Shown: one piece after another, positions 34,532 to 42,522 of the stretch
How the letters are laid out: each line of letters starts with the position of its first letter
How positions within the stretch are numbered: the stretch's first letter is position 1
NCBI RefSeq assembly: GCF_021391675.1
Contig: NZ_CP090095.1
Span: 625,501 to 689,500 of the forward strand
Origin: Neorhizobium galegae
GTDB taxonomy: Bacteria > Pseudomonadota > Alphaproteobacteria > Rhizobiales > Rhizobiaceae
Direction of reading: 5' to 3'
DNA length: 64,000 nt
Notes under the pieces: model-generated
Told to the model about the DNA's origin: nothing
Databases searched by the model: none
Seen by the model: only the letters and a program-made list of their open reading frames with translations
Made by a program: the position numbers and the translations under genes

Positions 34532-35398
34532 TCAATTGTCTGCATCGCTGCTGGTCATCACGGTGTAGAAGATCCATGACAGCAGCAGGATGATCAGGAA
34601 GTAGACGATCGACATGGCGGCGGCCGGACCGAGGTCGAACTGGCCGACCGCCGTCTTGACGAGGTCGATCGACAGGAAGGTCGTGGAGTTTCCCGGCCCC
34701 CCACCCGTGACCACGAAGGGCTCCGTATAGATCATGAAACTATCCATGAAGCGCAGCAGGACGGCGATAAGCAGCACCCGCTTCATCTTCGGTAGCTGGA
34801 TGTAGCGGAACACCGACCACCTTGATGCCCCGTCGATCTTCGCCGCCTGATAATAGGCGTCCGGAATGGAGACGAGGCCGGCGTAGCACAGCAGCACGAC
34901 GAGGCTCGTCCAGTGCCACACATCCATGACGACGACTGTGATCCAGGCGTCCAGAGGATCGCGCACATAGTTGTAGTCGATGCCGAGCGCCGCCAGCGTG
35001 TGGCCGAGCAGGCCGATATCGACCCGCCCGAAGACCTGCCAGATCGTGCCGACGACATTCCACGGGATAAGAAGCGGAAGGGCCATCAGCACCAGGCAGA
35101 CCGGCACGCCGATCCCCTTCTTCGGCATGTTCAGCGCGATGAAGATGCCGAGCGGAATCTCGAGCGCAAGGATGATGAAGGAGAAAAGCAGATTGCGCTG
35201 CAGGGCTTCCCAGAAGCGGGCAGAATGCAGGATATCGTCGAACCAGTCGGTGCCGGCCCAGAAGAAGGCGTTGTTGCCGAACGTATCCTGGACCGAATAG
35301 TTCACCACGGTCATCAGCGGAATGGCCGCCGAGAAGGCCACCAGCAGGAGCACGGGAAGCACCAGAAACCAGGCTTTGTTGTTCCACGTCTTTTCCAT
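34532..35398 (-). CDS. glpP: Glycerol ABC transporter permease
   Basis: A 288-residue six-helix CUT1 permease; the EAA loop reads SIPDAYYQAAKIDGASRWSVF. It pairs with GlpQ. Only 3 bp separate it from glpT upstream. Confidence 0.92.
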   Translation of the reverse strand: MEKTWNNKAWFLVLPVLLLVAFSAAIPLMTVVNYSVQDTFGNNAFFWAGTDWFDDILHSARFWEALQRNLLFSFIILALEIPLGIFIALNMPKKGIGVPVCLVLMALPLLIPWNVVGTIWQVFGRVDIGLLGHTLAALGIDYNYVRDPLDAWITVVVMDVWHWTSLVVLLCYAGLVSIPDAYYQAAKIDGASRWSVFRYIQLPKMKRVLLIAVLLRFMDSFMIYTEPFVVTGGGPGNSTTFLSIDLVKTAVGQFDLGPAAAMSIVYFLIILLLSWIFYTVMTSSDADN

Positions 35399-35401
35399 GG
35401 T

Positions 35402-36472
35402 TCAGGCCTCCCTGCCAACGCGCCATGAATTGGCATAGATATTCAGCGCAACGGGATCGAAGGTGACGCGAGGCTCTGCCGGAACCTCCGCATCCTCGGA
35501 AACGACAATCGCAATCGATTGCCCTCCAAGGCTTGCGCGAACGATCCTGCGCCGGCCGATGTCCTCGATGCGCGTCACCGTGACAGGCATGCCCTCCCGG
35601 CCGATGCGGATGAATTCCGGCCGGATGCCCAGTTCGATCCTGCCACCCGCATCGAGCTTCGGCGCATAATCGAGGGCGATCGTCTCGGCTCCGAGCTTGA
35701 TCGTACTCCCATGAATTTCGGCGGGTATCACGTTCATGCCGGGGGAGCCGATGAAATAACCGACGAATGTATGGCTGGGCCTCTCGAAGAGTTCGGCCGG
35801 CGTTCCGATCTGGACGATCTCCCCATCGTACATGACGACCACCTTGTCGGCGAAGGTGAGCGCCTCCGTCTGGTCATGGGTCACGTAGACCATGGTGAAG
35901 CCGAATTGCTTGTGGAAGCGCTTCAGCTGGGAGCGGAGCACCCATTTCATATGCGGATCGATGACCGTCAGAGGCTCATCGAAGAGGATCGCGTTGACGT
36001 CGTTGCGGACGAGACCTCTCCCGAGCGAGATTTTCTGCTTCTGATCGGCCGTGAGGCGCTGGGCCTTGCGGTTCGACCAGTCGGAGAGGTCGATGATCTC
36101 CAGCATCTCGCGGACGCGGCGATCCACATCCGGTTCCGCGATGCCTCTGTTGCGCAAGGGAAATGCCAGATTGTCGTAGACCGTCATCGTGTCGTAGATG
36201 ACCGGAAACTGGAAAACCTGGGCAATGTTGCGTTCCTGCGTGGAAAGATTGGTGACGTCTTTTCCATCGAAGAGGATACGCCCGTGGGACGGCTGCAGCA
36301 GGCCGGAAATGATGTTCAGCAACGTGGTCTTGCCGCAGCCGGAAGGGCCGAGCAGGGCATAGGCGCCGCCATCGGCCCATTCGTGGTCCACCTCACGCAG
36401 CGCATAGGCGGCGTCGGATTTCGGGTTGGGGCCGTAGGCGTGGCGGATGTGATCGAGCGTGATGCGTGCCAT
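35402..36472 (-). CDS. glpT: Glycerol ABC transporter ATPase with atypical signature motif
   Basis: A 356-residue MalK-like ATPase. Walker A GPSGCGKTT, Walker B ILFDEP and the switch histidine in YVTHDQTEAL are canonical. The ABC signature, normally LSGGQ, is replaced by TADQKQK. A C-terminal TOBE-type domain follows. It probably pairs with GlpS to power glycerol import. I chose the ATG at 36472 (MARITLDH); a longer frame to 36487 is possible. Confidence 0.9.
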   Translation of the reverse strand: MARITLDHIRHAYGPNPKSDAAYALREVDHEWADGGAYALLGPSGCGKTTLLNIISGLLQPSHGRILFDGKDVTNLSTQERNIAQVFQFPVIYDTMTVYDNLAFPLRNRGIAEPDVDRRVREMLEIIDLSDWSNRKAQRLTADQKQKISLGRGLVRNDVNAILFDEPLTVIDPHMKWVLRSQLKRFHKQFGFTMVYVTHDQTEALTFADKVVVMYDGEIVQIGTPAELFERPSHTFVGYFIGSPGMNVIPAEIHGSTIKLGAETIALDYAPKLDAGGRIELGIRPEFIRIGREGMPVTVTRIEDIGRRRIVRASLGGQSIAIVVSEDAEVPAEPRVTFDPVALNIYANSWRVGREA

Positions 36473-36483
36473 GTTCGCCGTCC

Positions 36484-37554
36484 TCAAGCCGCCGCCGCGA
36501 TAGCGCGGCCGTCTGTTCCAAAAGCCATCAGATGGCGGGTATCCAGGAAGAGCTCGATTTCGGTATCCGGATCGATGTCGTGGATGCCGGGTGCCAGCAT
36601 GACCCAGCGCACACCGTTGTAGTGCATATGCACGAAGCTTTCGGAGCCCGTGATTTCCGAAATCTGCGTCTGGGCCTTCACCCTCGCAGCACTACCGGTC
36701 TGTGCCGCGAGCCCCAGGTGATGGGGGTGGAAGGCGATGGTCACCGGGCCGTCCGGCACGCCGGACAGATGCGGCGGCACCGCGAGACTGTCTGCTTCCC
36801 GGTATCGGAACGAGTCGCCGGACTTGACCACATCGATGAAGTTGAGTGGGGGATCGGCAAATGTCTTGGCCGTCACTAGATCCGCCGGGCGACGGTAGAC
36901 CTCGATCGTCGGCCCGAATTGCGTGATCCGCCCTTCCGAGAGCGTTGCAGTATTGCCGCCGAGCAACAAGGCCTCGGATGGTTCGGTCGTCGCATAAACG
37001 AAGATGGCGCCGGATTGCGCGAAGATCTTCGGCAATTCCTCGCGCAGTTCCTCGCGAAGCTTGTAGTCGAGATTGGCGAGCGGCTCGTCCATCAGCACCA
37101 GGCTCGCATTCTTCACGAGTGCGCGGGCGAGCGCCGTACGCTGCTGCTGCCCGCCGGAAAGGTTGAGAGGCGTCCGATCGAGATAAGGCGTCAATCTCAA
37201 CAGTTCCGCAGCCTTGCGGACTTCTCGATCAATTGTCTTTGCGTCCTTGCCGGCGATCCGCATCGGCGAAGCGATGTTTTCGTAGACGGTCAGGGCCGGA
37301 TAGTTGATGAACTGCTGGTAGACCATCGCGACGTTGCGTTTTTGCACCGCGACGCCGGTGACGTCGGCGCCGTCGAAATACACGGAGCCGCTGGTGGGAC
37401 GGTCAAGTCCGGCCATCAGTCGCATGAACGAAGTCTTGCCCGAGAGCGTCGGGCCGAGCAATACGTTCAGCGAGCCGCGATCCAGTGCAAGATTGGTCGG
37501 ATGAATATGATACTCACCCCCCACCATCTTGGCGACGTTGCGCATTTCCAGCAT
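36484..37554 (-). CDS. glpS: Glycerol ABC transporter ATPase lacking the switch histidine
   Basis: A 356-residue MalK-like ATPase. Its Walker A reads GPTLSGKT (34-41), the signature LSGGQQQR is canonical and Walker B is VLMDEP. In the H-loop the usual THDQ is replaced by TTEPSEA, so the switch histidine is missing. A C-terminal TOBE-like domain is present. Together with GlpT it makes one canonical and one degenerate ATP site. Confidence 0.9.
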   Translation of the reverse strand: MLEMRNVAKMVGGEYHIHPTNLALDRGSLNVLLGPTLSGKTSFMRLMAGLDRPTSGSVYFDGADVTGVAVQKRNVAMVYQQFINYPALTVYENIASPMRIAGKDAKTIDREVRKAAELLRLTPYLDRTPLNLSGGQQQRTALARALVKNASLVLMDEPLANLDYKLREELREELPKIFAQSGAIFVYATTEPSEALLLGGNTATLSEGRITQFGPTIEVYRRPADLVTAKTFADPPLNFIDVVKSGDSFRYREADSLAVPPHLSGVPDGPVTIAFHPHHLGLAAQTGSAARVKAQTQISEITGSESFVHMHYNGVRWVMLAPGIHDIDPDTEIELFLDTRHLMAFGTDGRAIAAAA

Positions 37555-37594
37555 TCGAGTTCCCGTGCCTCCTCACATCGGGAACACATGTCGC

Positions 37595-39110
37595 TTATCC
37601 GGCCATTTTTGCCGGTATAGCGGCCATGTACTCCTCCAGATATTGTTTTTCCGTCTCACTCAACCGCAGACCGTCCTTGGTTCTCCGCCACAACACGTCC
37701 TCCGCGCTCATGGCCCATTCACGGTCGACAAGATATTTCACTTCAACCTCATAGAGATCGCCGCCGAAATGGTGGCCAAGGTCCTGCGTCTTGGTCGCGC
37801 CGTCCAGGATCATCGCTGCGCGGGTTCCGTACCGGCGCACCAGGCGCCGCGCATGCCTTTCCTCCAGAAACGGATAGCGGACTTTCAGCTTTACCACTTC
37901 TTCCTCGTAACCCTGGGCAGGAAAATCACCGCCGGGCAGATGGCTTTTCGCCGTCCACGAATGTCCTTTTGCTCCGATCGCTTCGGCGATCTTCTCCAGC
38001 GCATGTTCCGAAAGACGGCGATAGGTAGTCAGCTTGCCGCCGAAGACGTTGAGCAGAGGTGCGCCCTGAGTGACGTCGACCTTCAGCACATAATCGCGCG
38101 TTGCTTCCTGCGCCTTTGAAGCGCCGTCGTCAAAAAGCGGGCGAACTGCCGAATAGGTCCAGACGATGTCGGCCGGTCGCACCGGCTCGCGAAAATACTC
38201 ACTTGCTGCATTGCAGAGATAGGTCGTCTCCTCTTCGGAGATTTTCACATCCTTCGGATTGCCGGAATAATCCCGGTCGGTCGTGCCGATAAGCGTGAAG
38301 TCGTTCTCGTAAGGAATTGCGAAAATGATGCGATTGTCCCGGTTCTGAAAGAAATAGGCGCGGGATCCTTCGAATTTCCTCTTCACGACGATATGGCTGC
38401 CCTGGACGAGGCGCACATGGCGGGCGTCATTGTTGCCGAGCGCCTCGCGGATCACCTGATCCACCCAGGGGCCGGCGGCATTCACAAGCATGCGGGCCTG
38501 ATAGGTCTCGGTCCTGCCGGTGCTGGCGCCGACGGTCTCGATAGTCCAGAGACCGCCTTCCCGACGAGCGGCAACCACCCGGGTACGCGGCAGGATCAGG
38601 GCGCCGCGATCGGCGGCATCCCGAGCGTTCAGCACGACCATCCGCGCGTCGTCGACCCAGCCGTCGGAATATTCGAATGCCTTGGTAAAAAGAGGCTTCA
38701 GAGGCTTTCCTGCCGGGTCGGTGCGCATGTCGAGCACCGCGGTCGGCGGAAGCAGTTTTCGACCACCGAGATGATCGTAGAGAAACAGGCCGAGGCGGAT
38801 CAGCCATGCGGGGCGAACGCCTCCCTTGTGGTAGGGCAGGACGAAACGCATCGGCCAGATGATGTGCGGCGCCATGGCCCAGAGGGTTTCGCGCTCCATC
38901 AGCGATTCCCGCACGAGCCTGAATTCGTAATGCTCGAGATAGCGCAGGCCGCCGTGGATGAGTTTCGTGGCGCCGGAGGAGGTGCCCGAGGCAAAATCGT
39001 CCATCTCCGCGAGTGCGACCGAATAACCCCGGCCGGCCGCATCGCGTGCGATGCCGCAGCCGTTGATGCCGCCGCCGATCACGAAGATATCGTGGATTTT
39101 TTTGACCCAT
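37595..39110 (-). CDS. glpD: Glycerol-3-phosphate dehydrogenase, frameshifted in an A7 run near the start
   Basis: The minus-strand frame encodes an FAD-dependent GlpD with IGGGINGCGIARDAAGRG and ATKLIHGGLRYLEHYEF. The enzyme oxidises sn-glycerol-3-phosphate to dihydroxyacetone phosphate and feeds the quinone pool. The proper ATG (39110, with GAGGGA upstream) reads MGQK and is out of frame with the rest. One base too many (or two too few) in the A7 run at 39097-39103 causes this; with A6 the start would be MGQKIHDIFVIGGG. A GTG at 39082 would lose the first beta strand and has no ribosome site. About 504 residues if corrected. Confidence 0.85.
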
Positions 39111-39169
39111 CATTTCCCTCGCTGATCCGAAACGGCAGCAAGCCCCTAGGCATTGTGAACTTAAAATGG

Positions 39170-39203
39170 ATTAAATCGAAAATATTCCGAATGTCAAACG
39201 AAA
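39170..39203 (-). promoter_or_regulatory. glpD promoter overlapped by phased TTCG repeats
   Basis: On the minus strand TTGACA (39197-39192) and TTTAAT (39175-39170) form a near-consensus promoter with a 16-bp spacer. TTCG occurs three times exactly 11 bp apart, at 39202-39199, 39191-39188 and 39180-39177, on one face of the helix across the promoter. A DeoR-type repressor such as GlpR, encoded next door, is the obvious candidate ligand. Confidence 0.65.
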
Positions 39204-39211
39204 CTGAAGGG

Positions 39212-39994
39212 CTAATGAAACTCAGCGTTCGTCTCCGAAGTCTCCACCAGCGCAACGCCGTTCTGCAGACAGATTTCCCGGATCGAAGGAGACGTGCAGT
39301 GGTCGGTGATAAAGGTCTGGACCTGGGAGATCTGGCCGATACGCACGGGGGCGGTGCGCTCGAATTTCGTCGAGTCGGCAACCAGGATCACGTGCCTGGC
39401 ATTGGCGATGATCGCCTGGGCAACTTTCACTTCGCGAAAGTCATAATCGAGAAGAGCCCCATCCGGGTCGATCGCCGAAACGCCGATGATCGCGTAGTCG
39501 ACCTTGAACTGGCGGATGAAATCGACCGCGGCTTCACCGACAATACCACCGTCCGATTGGCGAACGACGCCACCGGCAATGACCACCTCGATTTCGTCGA
39601 GAAGACGCAACCTATTGGCAACGTTGATATTATTGGTAATCACCATGAGTTCTCGGTGATTGACCAGCGCCTCGCTGACGGCTTCGGTGGTGGTGCCGAT
39701 GTTGATGAGAAGCGAGGCGTTGTCCGGAATGAGGTTGGCAGCGGCGACGCCGATCGCCTGTTTTTCCGCGGCGGCGATCTGCCTGCGCGCATCATACCGG
39801 ACATTCTCGTTGCTGCGGGGAAGAGTGGCGCCGCCATGGATCCGCGTGAGAATTTGCTTGTCGCACAGATCATTCAGATCCTTGCGGATCGTTTGCGAGG
39901 TTACCGAGAACTTCGCCGCCAGGTCGTCGACGAGCACTCGCCCCGCCGACTTCGCAAGTTCGACGATCTTCGTCTGGCGGTCTGTGATGAACAC
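39212..39994 (-). CDS. glpR: DeoR-family glycerol regulator GlpR
   Basis: A 260-residue DeoR-type repressor. The N-terminal winged helix includes VDDLAAKFSVTSQTIRKDLNDL and RIHGGA; the C-terminal DeoRC sensor domain has INIGTTTEAVSEAL, which binds a sugar phosphate. By context the inducer is glycerol-3-phosphate. It lies immediately upstream of glpD in the same direction. An inverted repeat upstream suggests autoregulation. Confidence 0.92.
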   Translation of the reverse strand: MFITDRQTKIVELAKSAGRVLVDDLAAKFSVTSQTIRKDLNDLCDKQILTRIHGGATLPRSNENVRYDARRQIAAAEKQAIGVAAANLIPDNASLLINIGTTTEAVSEALVNHRELMVITNNINVANRLRLLDEIEVVIAGGVVRQSDGGIVGEAAVDFIRQFKVDYAIIGVSAIDPDGALLDYDFREVKVAQAIIANARHVILVADSTKFERTAPVRIGQISQVQTFITDHCTSPSIREICLQNGVALVETSETNAEFH

Positions 39995-40016
39995 CTCACC
40001 CCTCCGTTCGCTTTTC

Positions 40017-40033
40017 TTTCACTTTTAGCGAAA
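40017..40033. promoter_or_regulatory. Candidate GlpR operator upstream of glpR
   Basis: TTTCACT-TTT-AGCGAAA, an inverted repeat with one mismatch per 7-bp arm, lies 23 bp upstream of the glpR start. It shares TTTC/GAAA ends with the TTCG repeats of the glpD promoter. Confidence 0.45.
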
Positions 40034-40052
40034 GCGCGCGTAAAGGCAAATG

Positions 40053-40078
40053 CCGTGCGTCGATTTTTCGACGCACGG
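40053..40078 (-). terminator. Perfect stem-loop between the aldo/keto reductase and glpR
   Basis: A perfect 11-bp stem CCGTGCGTCGA / TCGACGCACGG with a 4-nt loop. It lies 21 bp after the aldo/keto reductase stop and can serve as its terminator, though the U-tract on that strand is weak. Confidence 0.65.
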
Positions 40079-40099
40079 TGGCGATCAAGTTCGGAGTGC

Positions 40100-40978
40100 T
40101 CAGGCGGGGCGGATGCCGGCAACACCCTCCAGTTCGGCCATCACCGCGTCCGACAGCTGCAGTTCCGCTGCGGCGAGGTTTTCACGCAGGTGGCCCACGG
40201 ACGAGGTTCCCGGAATGAGGAGAATGTTCGGCGCGCGACGCAGCAGCCAGGCAAGTGCAACCTGCATCGGCGTGGCGTCCAGGCGCTGGGCAACGTCCGA
40301 CAGGGTCGACGACTGCAGTGGACTGAAGCCGCCGAGCGGGAAGAACGGCACATAGGCTATGCCATCGCGGGCGAGATCGTCGATCATGGCGTCGTCTTGC
40401 CGGTGAGCGAGATTGTACTGGTTCTGCACGCAGGCGATCTTGGCGATGTCCTGACCCTCGGCAACCTGTGCCGGCGTGACGTTGCTGAGCCCGATGTGGC
40501 GGACTAGGCCCTTGCGCTGCAGCTCCGCCAGAACGGTCAGGGGCTCTTCGATCGAGCCTTCGGCCGGGCCGTGGACATCGAACATGATGCGCAGATTGAC
40601 GACGTCCATGGTGTCGAGACCAAGATTGCGCAGGTTGTCGTGGACGGCCTGTGTCAGCTGCTCGGCGGAGAACGCCGGGTTCCATGAACCGTCGGTCCCG
40701 CGCATGGCGCCGATCTTGGTCACGATCACCAGGTCGTCAGGGTACGGGTGAAGCGCTTCGCGGATGATCTGGTTGGTCACGTGCGGACCGTAAAAATCGC
40801 TGGTGTCGATATGATTGACGCCAGCCTCAACCGCCTCGCGCAGCACCGCGATTGCCGCATCGCGGTCTTTCGGCGGGCCGAAGACACCCTTGCCCGCAAG
40901 CTGCATGGCGCCGTAACCGAGCCGTTTGACGTTGCGGTCGCCGAGGATAAATGTACCGGCCTGGTCTATGTTCGACAT
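40100..40978 (-). CDS. Aldo/keto reductase
   Basis: A 292-residue TIM-barrel oxidoreductase. The catalytic tyrosine and lysine are in HIDTSDFYGPH and VIVTKIGA; the NADPH pocket ends with LIPGTSSVGHLRENL. It reduces an aldehyde or ketone. The ATG at 40978 is preceded by AAAAGGAGA. It is divergent from a LysR regulator 94 bp away, the usual arrangement for a regulator and its target. Confidence 0.92.
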   Translation of the reverse strand: MSNIDQAGTFILGDRNVKRLGYGAMQLAGKGVFGPPKDRDAAIAVLREAVEAGVNHIDTSDFYGPHVTNQIIREALHPYPDDLVIVTKIGAMRGTDGSWNPAFSAEQLTQAVHDNLRNLGLDTMDVVNLRIMFDVHGPAEGSIEEPLTVLAELQRKGLVRHIGLSNVTPAQVAEGQDIAKIACVQNQYNLAHRQDDAMIDDLARDGIAYVPFFPLGGFSPLQSSTLSDVAQRLDATPMQVALAWLLRRAPNILLIPGTSSVGHLRENLAAAELQLSDAVMAELEGVAGIRPA

Positions 40979-41072
40979 GGATATCTCCTTTTCAAGATGA
41001 CGTGGATATAGAACTTGAGAGGCCGCACGAAAATCGGGTACAGTCGGCACGGGCTGTGCGGAATTTCGAACA

Positions 41073-41978
41073 ATGAAGATCGATCTGGGTGATCTGAATG
41101 CCTTTGTGGCAGTGGCGCGCGCCGGCGGGTTCCGCGAGGGTGCGCGGAGCACGGGCGGCAGCGCATCGGGACTGAGCGAGGCGGTACGGCGTGTCGAGGC
41201 GCAACTCGGGGTCAGGCTTCTCAATCGTACGACACGCAGCGTGGTGCCGACGGAAGCAGGCGCCGGTCTGCTGGCTCGGTTGACCCCTGCGCTCACCGAG
41301 GTCGACGCGGCCCTCGACGTGGTCAACAGGTTTCGCGACAAACCTGCGGGCGTTCTCCGTCTCAATGTACCGGTCAGCGCCGCGCGGCTGGTGCTCCCGG
41401 CGATCGTCCCGCCGTTCCTCGCGACCTATCCCGACATCCGGCTCGAAATCGTCGCCGATGACAGCTTCGTCGACGTGCTGGCTGCGGGATGCGATGCCGG
41501 CATCCGCTATGACGAGCGGCTGGAACAGGACATGATCGCGGTTCCGATCGGTCCGCGCCTGCAGCGCTTCGCGGCCGCGGCATCCCCCGCATACCTCGAT
41601 CGCCATGGCCGCCCCGATCATCCGCGCGACCTGCTTGGCCACGCCTGCATTCGCGGGCGTTTCACAAGCGGCGCGATGATGCTCTGGGAATTCGAACGGG
41701 ACGGCGAGGTGGTGCGGATCGATCCGACCGGTCCGCTGATCGTACAGATAGGTGCAGCAACCGATCTTGCCGTCGATGCAGCGATTGCCGGCACCGGCAT
41801 CATGTTGCTGTTCGAGGACTGGTTGCGGCCCCATCTCGACAATGGCTCTCTCGAACCTGTGCTCGAGCCGTGGTGGCAGCAATTTTCCGGCCCATTTCTC
41901 TATTATCCCGGCCGGCGGCTCGTGCCGGCGCCGCTGCGGGCCTTCATCGATTTCGTCAAGGCGTCCAACCAGTCGTGA
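41073..41978 (+). CDS. LysR-family transcriptional regulator
   Basis: A 301-residue LTTR. The N-terminal helix-turn-helix spans LNAFVAVARAGGFREGAR to VEAQLGVRLLNRTTRSV; a periplasmic-binding-type effector domain follows. It belongs to the subgroup with FRDKPAGVLRLNVP, often beside oxidoreductases. It probably controls the divergent aldo/keto reductase; the effector is unknown. Confidence 0.92.
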   Translation: MKIDLGDLNAFVAVARAGGFREGARSTGGSASGLSEAVRRVEAQLGVRLLNRTTRSVVPTEAGAGLLARLTPALTEVDAALDVVNRFRDKPAGVLRLNVPVSAARLVLPAIVPPFLATYPDIRLEIVADDSFVDVLAAGCDAGIRYDERLEQDMIAVPIGPRLQRFAAAASPAYLDRHGRPDHPRDLLGHACIRGRFTSGAMMLWEFERDGEVVRIDPTGPLIVQIGAATDLAVDAAIAGTGIMLLFEDWLRPHLDNGSLEPVLEPWWQQFSGPFLYYPGRRLVPAPLRAFIDFVKASNQS

Positions 41979-42405
41979 AAGCGTGACGCCGGTCTTGTGT
42001 TCGATCGAGGAGCGTCCCTCCATGTCGGATGTCCGATAGTGCAGCCGGCCTTCCGCCGGTCCCGACCGGAACCACGTTCCGGATGGGGCCGCTCAGGAGC
42101 AGCGCGGAGAATGACATGGCTGGCAACCGGATTCATCTTTGCATCGACATGCAGCGGAGCCGATGACACGCATGACGCGTCGCTCGAACTTCTGGGAGAC
42201 CGCTTCTCGGTTCAGCTCCGCCTCGCAACTACCGAAGAATTCCTGCGAAGACTCTAGAAAGCCCGCCCGCTCGGCGGATCCATCGGCCCGCCCGATTTCC
42301 GGGTTAAAAGCCCGGTTTGACGTTGCGAAATAACGCACTCCGCACGCCCCTGCTCCATTTTGCTGCTCCGGGTTTCGAGGTCCCCGTCGACATATTAACG
42401 AGTCG
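41979..42405. other. Intergenic region with no supported gene
   Basis: No frame here resembles a known protein. A plus-strand frame at 41997-42257 (86 codons) lacks a plausible ribosome site and looks like chance. The right end holds the promoter of the next gene. Confidence 0.4.
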
Positions 42406-42435
42406 TTGACTACGTGTTTTAGCGATTTTTAATAT
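42406..42435 (+). promoter_or_regulatory. Putative promoter of the GGDEF-EAL gene
   Basis: TTGACT (42406-42411) and TAATAT (42430-42435) are 18 bp apart in an AT-rich stretch about 90 bp before the coding sequence. Confidence 0.4.
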
Positions 42436-42522
42436 TCGCACATGCTAGTGGATGCGAGCAGCGCAATGCGGACATGACGTCTTCTGCAGCCTTGGGGCAA
42501 AACAATAACGCTGGGATCTGTC

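Noticed and set aside
38393..40507. 704-codon plus-strand frame opposite glpD, glpR and the aldo/keto reductase
   Set aside because: Crosses three well-supported genes on the other strand and resembles no protein.
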